Shown: positions 60,662 to 64,000 of the stretch, piece by piece
How the letters are laid out: each line of letters opens with the position of its first letter
How positions within the stretch are numbered: position 1 is the stretch's first letter
Source: Tessaracoccus antarcticus
Lineage (GTDB): Bacteria; Actinomycetota; Actinomycetes; Propionibacteriales; Propionibacteriaceae
Reading direction: 5' to 3'
Assembly: GCF_003688855.1 (NCBI RefSeq)
Contig: NZ_REFW01000002.1
Coordinates: 682,001 to 746,000 of the forward strand
Length of the DNA: 64,000 nucleotides
Position numbers and translations under genes: made by a program
The notes under the pieces: model-generated
What the model was told of the DNA's origin: nothing
Seen by the model: the letters and a program-made list of their open reading frames with translations, nothing else
The model's database searches: none

Positions 60662-62454
60662 TGACCGCCACCACTGCAACGCACACCATCGCCCCGCCCC
60701 CCGCCTCCGGGCGCCGCCTGCGAGCCTTCCTGCGCAACCCCATGGGTGTGATCGCGGGTCTGGTGCTGCTGCTCATCGTCGTCGCCAGCATCCTCGCCCC
60801 GTGGATCGCCCCCCACGACCCGGGGCTCGTGGTGCTGGCTGAGTCACTGGCTCCTCCCAGCCTGAACCATCCGCTCGGGACCGACGGCAACGGCCGCGAC
60901 ATCCTGAGCCGTCTGCTCTGGGGTGGCCGCGTCAGCCTGGCAGCGGGCACCATCATGGTGAGCGCTGCCATCATCTGCGGTGTGCCGGGCGGCCTGCTGG
61001 CCGGCTACTACTCCCGCTGGTTCGACGCCGTGGCCAGTTGGGTGTCCAACATGTTGATGTCTCTCCCGCAGATCCTCATCATCATCGTGGTGATCGCGTC
61101 CCTGGGCAGCGGGCTGGTCCCCACCATGATCACACTCGGTGTGCTGGCATCGCCGGACCTGTTCCGCCTCACCCGCAGCGCCGTGATCGGCGTCCGGCAG
61201 GAGTTGTTCATCGACGCGGCCAAGGTCTCAGGGCTGAGCGATTTCCGCATCATCTTCCGGCACATCTTCTCGGTGATCCTCGGTCCCGTGCTGGTGCGCT
61301 CCTCGTTCATGTTCGGCATGGCCATCATCGCCCAGTCGGGACTGGAGTTCCTCGGCCTTGGGGACCCTCTGCGACCAAGCTGGGGTGGAGAGCTGAGTCT
61401 CGCCTTCCAGAACTTCCAGCGAGCCCCCAACCTCGTGATCGCCCCCGGCGTGGCCATCGGCCTGACCGTCATGGCCCTCGTCCTGTTCGGCGCCGCCCTC
61501 GCCGACTCCCTGGGAGCCACCCGCAGGACCAAGAAGGGCAACTGGACACCGGCTCCCTCGCGCCCCACGGATGGTGCACCCCACGACGATGCGGCTACGG
61601 GGTCCAGCCCGGATGAGCCCGAAGGGCCCCTGCTCGTGGTGGAGAACCTGGCGGTCAGCTACCCCGGTGAGGACGGCAAGGGCGTCGTAGTGGTGGAGGA
61701 CGTGTCGCTGCACGTCAGGCGTGGCGAGGTTCTGGGACTGGTGGGAGAGTCAGGGTCCGGCAAGTCCCAGACGTCCTTCGCCATCCTCGGCCTGCTGCCG
61801 CCCGAGGCATCTGTCTCCGCCCGGAGGCTCAGACTGGACGGGCAGTCCCTTGAGGTGCTCTCCGAGAAGGTCATGGAGCGGCTCCGCGGCCAGAAGATGG
61901 CCTACGTCCCGCAGGAACCGATGTCCAACCTGGACCCCTCGTTCACCGTCGGATACCAACTGACCACCCCCATGCGTCACAAACTTCACATCTCCCGGAG
62001 CGAGGCGAAGGAACGTGCCCTGCGACTCCTCGAGCGGGTGGGCATCCCCGACCCGGCGCGCACGTTCGCGTCCTACCCGCACCAACTGAGCGGCGGAATG
62101 GCGCAGCGGGTGCTGATCGCCGGGGCCGTGTCGTGCGACCCGGAACTCCTCATCGCCGATGAGCCCACCACCGCCGTGGATGTCACCGTCCAGGTGGAGG
62201 TGTTGGCGCTGCTGCGCGACCTGCAGCAGGAGCGGAACATGGGGATGATTCTGGTGACGCACAACCTCGGCGTGGTGGCCGACATCTGCGACCGTGTGGC
62301 CGTGATGCGCAAGGGCCGGATCGTCGAGGAGAAACCAGTGCGGGAACTGTTCAGCAACCCGGAGCACGAATACACGCGCATGCTGCTCGCCTCAACCCTG
62401 GAGGACGCACTCCCGAGGCAGCAACGCGACGACGAGATGGGGGTGACACGGTGA
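60661..62454 (+). CDS. Fused peptide ABC permease (DppC) and ATPase (DppD)
   Basis: 597-residue fusion. Residues 1-290 are a DppC-type permease with APHDPG, HPLGTDGNGRDILSRL and the EAA loop DAAKVSGLSDFRIIFRHI. A hydrophilic linker of about 35 residues joins it to a full ATPase (about 325-597) with Walker A GESGSGKS, Q-loop PQEPMSNLDP, signature LSGGMAQR and Walker B LLIADEP. No stop or frameshift lies between the parts. The arrangement forces one-to-one stoichiometry of permease and ATPase; the second ATPase is separate. Confidence 0.94.
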   Translation: MTATTATHTIAPPPASGRRLRAFLRNPMGVIAGLVLLLIVVASILAPWIAPHDPGLVVLAESLAPPSLNHPLGTDGNGRDILSRLLWGGRVSLAAGTIMVSAAIICGVPGGLLAGYYSRWFDAVASWVSNMLMSLPQILIIIVVIASLGSGLVPTMITLGVLASPDLFRLTRSAVIGVRQELFIDAAKVSGLSDFRIIFRHIFSVILGPVLVRSSFMFGMAIIAQSGLEFLGLGDPLRPSWGGELSLAFQNFQRAPNLVIAPGVAIGLTVMALVLFGAALADSLGATRRTKKGNWTPAPSRPTDGAPHDDAATGSSPDEPEGPLLVVENLAVSYPGEDGKGVVVVEDVSLHVRRGEVLGLVGESGSGKSQTSFAILGLLPPEASVSARRLRLDGQSLEVLSEKVMERLRGQKMAYVPQEPMSNLDPSFTVGYQLTTPMRHKLHISRSEAKERALRLLERVGIPDPARTFASYPHQLSGGMAQRVLIAGAVSCDPELLIADEPTTAVDVTVQVEVLALLRDLQQERNMGMILVTHNLGVVADICDRVAVMRKGRIVEEKPVRELFSNPEHEYTRMLLASTLEDALPRQQRDDEMGVTR

Positions 62455-63290
62455 CCGGCTCCACGATCGGCGCCGCACCCCTGCTCCAGGTGAGCGACGT
62501 CAACGTGGTCTACCGCGGCGCTGGGTGGCGCCGTCCCACTTTCCACGCGCTGCACGACGTGTCACTGGACATTCGGGCCGGGGAAACGCTGGGGCTCGTG
62601 GGCGAGTCGGGATCCGGCAAGACGACGCTGGGTCGTGCGGTTCTGGGGCTCGCCGACGTCAGCAGCGGCTCCGTGTCCTTCGACGGCGACGACATCACCC
62701 GGGCCACGCGCCGGACGCGGCGGGCCCTGAGCCGCGACATCCAGGTGGTGTTCCAGGACCCGTACTCGTCCCTGAACCCAGCCATGACCGTGGCCTCCAT
62801 CCTGGCGGAACCCATCACTGCGCACGGGGCCACACGCCAGGAGGCGGCGGCCCGGATCGCTGAACTGTTGGACCAGATTGGCCTCGAACCGGATGCGGGA
62901 AGGCGCTACCCCCGGGAGTTCTCCGGTGGACAGCGACAACGCATCGCCATCGCCCGGGCGCTTGCGCTGCGCCCCCGGCTCATCGTGTGTGACGAACCGG
63001 TGAGCGCGCTCGACCTGTCCACACAGGCCCGCATCCTCGACCTGCTCATCGACATCCAGGTCACCACGGGCGTCGCGTACCTGTTCATCTCCCACGACTT
63101 GTCGGTGGTGCGCTACATCAGCCACCGCGTGGCAGTCATGCTGGACGGGCAGATCCTGGAATCGGGTGACGGGGACAAGGTCACGTCCACCCCGGAGCAC
63201 CCCTACACGCAGCGACTGCTCCTGGCCTCCCCCATCCCCGACCCTGCCCGGCAGGCCCAGCGCCGACACGACTACGCGAATCTCGCCTGA
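62451..63290 (+). CDS. Peptide ABC transporter ATPase (DppF-type)
   Basis: 279-residue cytoplasmic ATPase. Walker A is GESGSGKTT, Q-loop VVFQDPYSSLNP, signature FSGGQRQR, Walker B LIVCDEP and H-loop ISHDLSVV. It forms the heterodimeric motor with the fused ATPase domain upstream. The C-terminal oligopeptide-transporter extension (HPYTQRLLLASPIPDP) is present. GTG 62451 overlaps the preceding stop by 4 bp. Confidence 0.94.
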   Translation: MTGSTIGAAPLLQVSDVNVVYRGAGWRRPTFHALHDVSLDIRAGETLGLVGESGSGKTTLGRAVLGLADVSSGSVSFDGDDITRATRRTRRALSRDIQVVFQDPYSSLNPAMTVASILAEPITAHGATRQEAAARIAELLDQIGLEPDAGRRYPREFSGGQRQRIAIARALALRPRLIVCDEPVSALDLSTQARILDLLIDIQVTTGVAYLFISHDLSVVRYISHRVAVMLDGQILESGDGDKVTSTPEHPYTQRLLLASPIPDPARQAQRRHDYANLA

Positions 63291-63300
63291 TCGGGGACCC

Positions 63301-63331
63301 AAAACGCCCGGACCCCCATGGGGTCCGGGCG
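63301..63331 (-). terminator. Terminator of metY
   Basis: CGCCCGGACCCC/GGGGTCCGGGCG (63305-63316 and 63320-63331) is a perfect 12-bp stem; on the minus strand it is followed by TTTT. It also separates metY from the convergent peptide transporter operon. Confidence 0.92.
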
Positions 63332-63344
63332 TCGGGTGATCCGA

Positions 63345-64000
63345 CTAGGAGAGCTGGGCGAGCCCCTGGTCGATGTCGGCGATCAGGTCATCGACGTGCT
63401 CGATGCCCACGGAGAGGCGCACCATCTCGGCGGGGACTCCGGCCGCCTGCAACTCCTCGTCGGAGAGCTGCGAGTGCGTGGTGGATGCACTGTGGATCAC
63501 GAGGGACTTCGCGTCGCCGATGTTGGCGAGGTGGCTGAACAGTGTCAACGCGCTCACAAATGTGGTGCCGGCCTCCCGTCCCGCCTTGAGACCGAACGAC
63601 ACGAGCCCACCGAACTGGCCCTCGGCCAGGACCCGCAGCGCAATCTCGTGTGAGGGACTGGACTCCAGTCCCGGGTAGTTGACCCACGCGACGGCGTCGT
63701 GGTTCTCGAGGTACTTGGCGATGGTCAGCGCGTTGGAGCAGTGCCGCTCCATGCGCAGGTGAAGGGTCTCCAGCCCCTGCAGCAGGAGCCATGCGTTCAT
63801 GGGGGCAATGGTGGCGCCGGTGTTGCGCAGCAGCACCGTGCGGGCCCGGATGATGTAGGCGGCGGGTCCGGCCGCATCGGTCCACACCACGCCGTGATAG
63901 GCGTCGTCGGGCTGGGTCAGACCGGGGAAGCGATCGGCATTGGCGGCCCAGTCGAACTTGCCGGAGTCGACGATCACGCCTCCCAGCGTGGTGCCGTGCC
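63345..64000 (-). CDS. metY: O-acetylhomoserine sulfhydrylase, C-terminal part
   Basis: The 3' portion (about 218 codons) of a PLP-dependent Cys/Met metabolism enzyme; the 5' end lies beyond base 64000. The visible part opens with GTTLGGVIVDSGKFDWA, a hallmark of MetY, and contains NTGATIAPMNAWLLLQGLET, HSASTTHSQL and the C-terminal VRLSVGIEHVDDLIADID. It uses the O-acetylhomoserine made by MetX (51773-52966) and sulfide to form homocysteine. The PLP lysine is upstream of the window edge. Confidence 0.94.
   Translation of the reverse strand, partial: HGTTLGGVIVDSGKFDWAANADRFPGLTQPDDAYHGVVWTDAAGPAAYIIRARTVLLRNTGATIAPMNAWLLLQGLETLHLRMERHCSNALTIAKYLENHDAVAWVNYPGLESSPSHEIALRVLAEGQFGGLVSFGLKAGREAGTTFVSALTLFSHLANIGDAKSLVIHSASTTHSQLSDEELQAAGVPAEMVRLSVGIEHVDDLIADIDQGLAQLS

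Overview
The window reads as chromosomal DNA of a high-GC actinobacterium. Phosphatidylinositol-mannoside genes (patA, pimA), GarA/OdhI, FtsR, RbpA, a Ppm-type mannosyltransferase next to Lnt, and a Pol-PE-Lig LigD are actinobacterial signatures. A pyrophosphate-dependent phosphofructokinase beside a class I fructose-bisphosphate aldolase points to Propionibacteriaceae; the genus is not resolved. I found no rRNA, tRNA, CRISPR array, prophage or insertion sequence. Coding density is high and the window is mostly housekeeping DNA with a few accessory patches.

Layout. 1-9546: a compact co-oriented block: thrS (5' end outside the window), HIT/Ap4A phosphorylase, patA, pimA, a pgsA-type synthase, DUF881, sbp, DUF881, zinc-ribbon garA, ftsR, DUF151 nuclease and a second MerR-like regulator. 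It joins two neighbourhoods that are separate in Mycobacterium tuberculosis (Rv2610c-Rv2614c and Rv1822-Rv1830), without gcvH. 9547-13479: repeat-bearing spacer, YihY, and the glycolytic pair fda and pfp. 13639-16517: TadE-like pseudopilins around a lipoprotein and a secreted protein, with a low-GC patch. 16547-22452: Sua5/YciO, small membrane proteins, YtcJ amidohydrolase, aldo/keto reductase, PLP-binding YggS, DUF488. 22459-25326: Crp/Fnr regulator diverging from an mntH-mntR operon. 25168-34685: SulP transporter, small hypotheticals, DinB and DUF427 proteins, a DUF485-ActP symporter pair, an MFS exporter.

34866-41973: DUF2231-ligD operon, Eis-like acetyltransferase, three small genes, and the divergent YeiH/LysR pair. 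42047-51163: lpd, an XRE-HTH/MurA fusion, pdxY, GDPD, rbpA, and the lnt-ppm-fxsA operon diverging from a 5'-3' exonuclease. 51171-52966: metX-metW. 52985-57912: a maltose-type ABC importer (malE, malF, malG) diverging from a LacI regulator. 58118-63290: an oligopeptide ABC importer with one permease fused to its ATPase. 63345-64000: the 3' part of metY.

Themes. About a dozen transcription-unit heads carry a TANNNT-like -10 element only 6-7 nt before the start codon, which indicates leaderless transcription. Several regulators have a clean dyad in their own promoter: MntR, Crp/Fnr, LysR, the HTH-MurA fusion and LacI. The strongest candidate for something under-described is the HTH-MurA fusion, which keeps the catalytic residues and has an 18-bp palindrome at its start.
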